Below are positions 63,880-64,000 of a DNA stretch of 64,000 nucleotides, one piece after another. The notes under the pieces are model-generated. The model had not been told where the DNA came from. It ran no database searches and saw nothing but the letters and a program-made list of their open reading frames with translations. The stretch's first letter is position 1, and the number at the start of each line of letters is the position of its first letter. The position numbers and the translations under genes are program-made. The DNA is from an uncultured Pelagibacteraceae bacterium. GTDB taxonomy: Bacteria > Pseudomonadota > Alphaproteobacteria > Pelagibacterales > Pelagibacteraceae. Where the stretch lies: contig CACMYE010000002.1 in the NCBI GenBank assembly GCA_902617825.1, positions 32,653 to 96,652 on the forward strand, read 5' to 3'.

Positions 63880-64000
63880 ATGTTAGAAACTTTAAAAAAT
63901 TTTGGTGGAAAAAAATTAGGTGGTTTAATCCTAATCATAGTGATTATTATTGCATTTGGTTTTGGTGGATTTGGTGGTGGCTTCAGCACAAATAATCAAA
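63880..64000 (+). CDS. Start of a membrane-anchored peptidyl-prolyl isomerase, PpiD-like (partial)
   Basis: The first 40 codons only. They give a short basic stretch, a hydrophobic helix (about residues 14-27) and a Gly/Phe-rich exit, as in the N-terminal SurA/PpiD anchor of alphaproteobacteria. Position divergent from tpiA-secG fits the usual gene order. The gene continues past the window end, so the call stays tentative. Confidence 0.55.
   Translation, partial: MLETLKNFGGKKLGGLILIIVIIIAFGFGGFGGGFSTNNQ

Noticed and set aside
1..64000. CRISPR arrays, insertion sequences, prophage genes or replication origin
   Set aside because: No spaced identical repeats of array type, no transposase or integrase frames and no origin-like cluster of DnaA boxes were seen.

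Overview
The window is about 64 kb of very AT-rich, tightly packed bacterial chromosome. Many neighbouring genes overlap by a few bases, and no gap between genes exceeds 300 bp. Gene content (ispDF fusion, NtrY/NtrX next to TrkA/TrkH, AapJQMP amino-acid transporter, C-P lyase) and the Lys/Ile/Asn-rich proteins point to an alphaproteobacterium with a streamlined genome, most probably the SAR11 clade (Pelagibacterales), of the type that uses phosphonates. This assignment is inferred from content and style; no database was searched.

Region 1 (1-3.4 kb) is a zinc-uptake locus. znuA diverges from znuC-znuB and the first codons of a probable zur, with two tandem Zur-like palindromes between. The last 49 bp of znuA recur exactly 774 bp downstream and bracket a single isomerase gene. 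Region 2 (3.5-15.7 kb) is a complete phosphonate system: phnM, a DUF1045 2H-phosphoesterase, phnGHIJKL and phnN, the regulator phnF, and the importer phnCDEE. Region 3 (15.7-21.1 kb) is a mosaic: secreted proteins, an MFS carrier, PhnZ-like HD oxygenase, ArsC plus an aquaglyceroporin (arsenic handling), PhnX and a Nudix hydrolase. Region 4 (21.2-33.3 kb) is phosphate control: ppx, ppk, sixA, and phoR-(unknown)-pstSCAB-phoU-phoB. Region 5 (33.3-38 kb) is membrane-lipid remodelling: olsB-olsA, agt, plcP and a diacylglycerol-kinase-like gene.

Together 3.5-38 kb reads as a phosphorus-starvation superregion. It covers phosphate capture, phosphonate import with carbon-phosphorus cleavage (one multi-step route and two single-enzyme routes), polyphosphate turnover, removal of arsenate that enters with phosphate, and replacement of phospholipids by glyco- and ornithine lipids. 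Direct repeats of TGTAAYA-like heptamers with exact 11-bp spacing, resembling Pho boxes, lie upstream of pstS, phnX, phnZ, olsBA and plcP, and in weaker form before phnM, phnC and one unknown gene.

Region 6 (38-64 kb) is mostly housekeeping: manC, ilvD, valS, tRNA-Cys, tRNA-Asn, an XRE regulator, aapJQMP, tRNA-Arg, trkH-trkA, ntrX-ntrY, ispDF-pgpA-cinA, a START protein, lipA, ftsB, eno, kdsA, pyrG, secG, tpiA and the start of ppiD.

A recurrent design is visible: each of the three substrate-binding-protein genes pstS, phnD and aapJ is followed by a strong hairpin with a T-run before the downstream permease gene. No CRISPR array, transposase or phage gene was seen.
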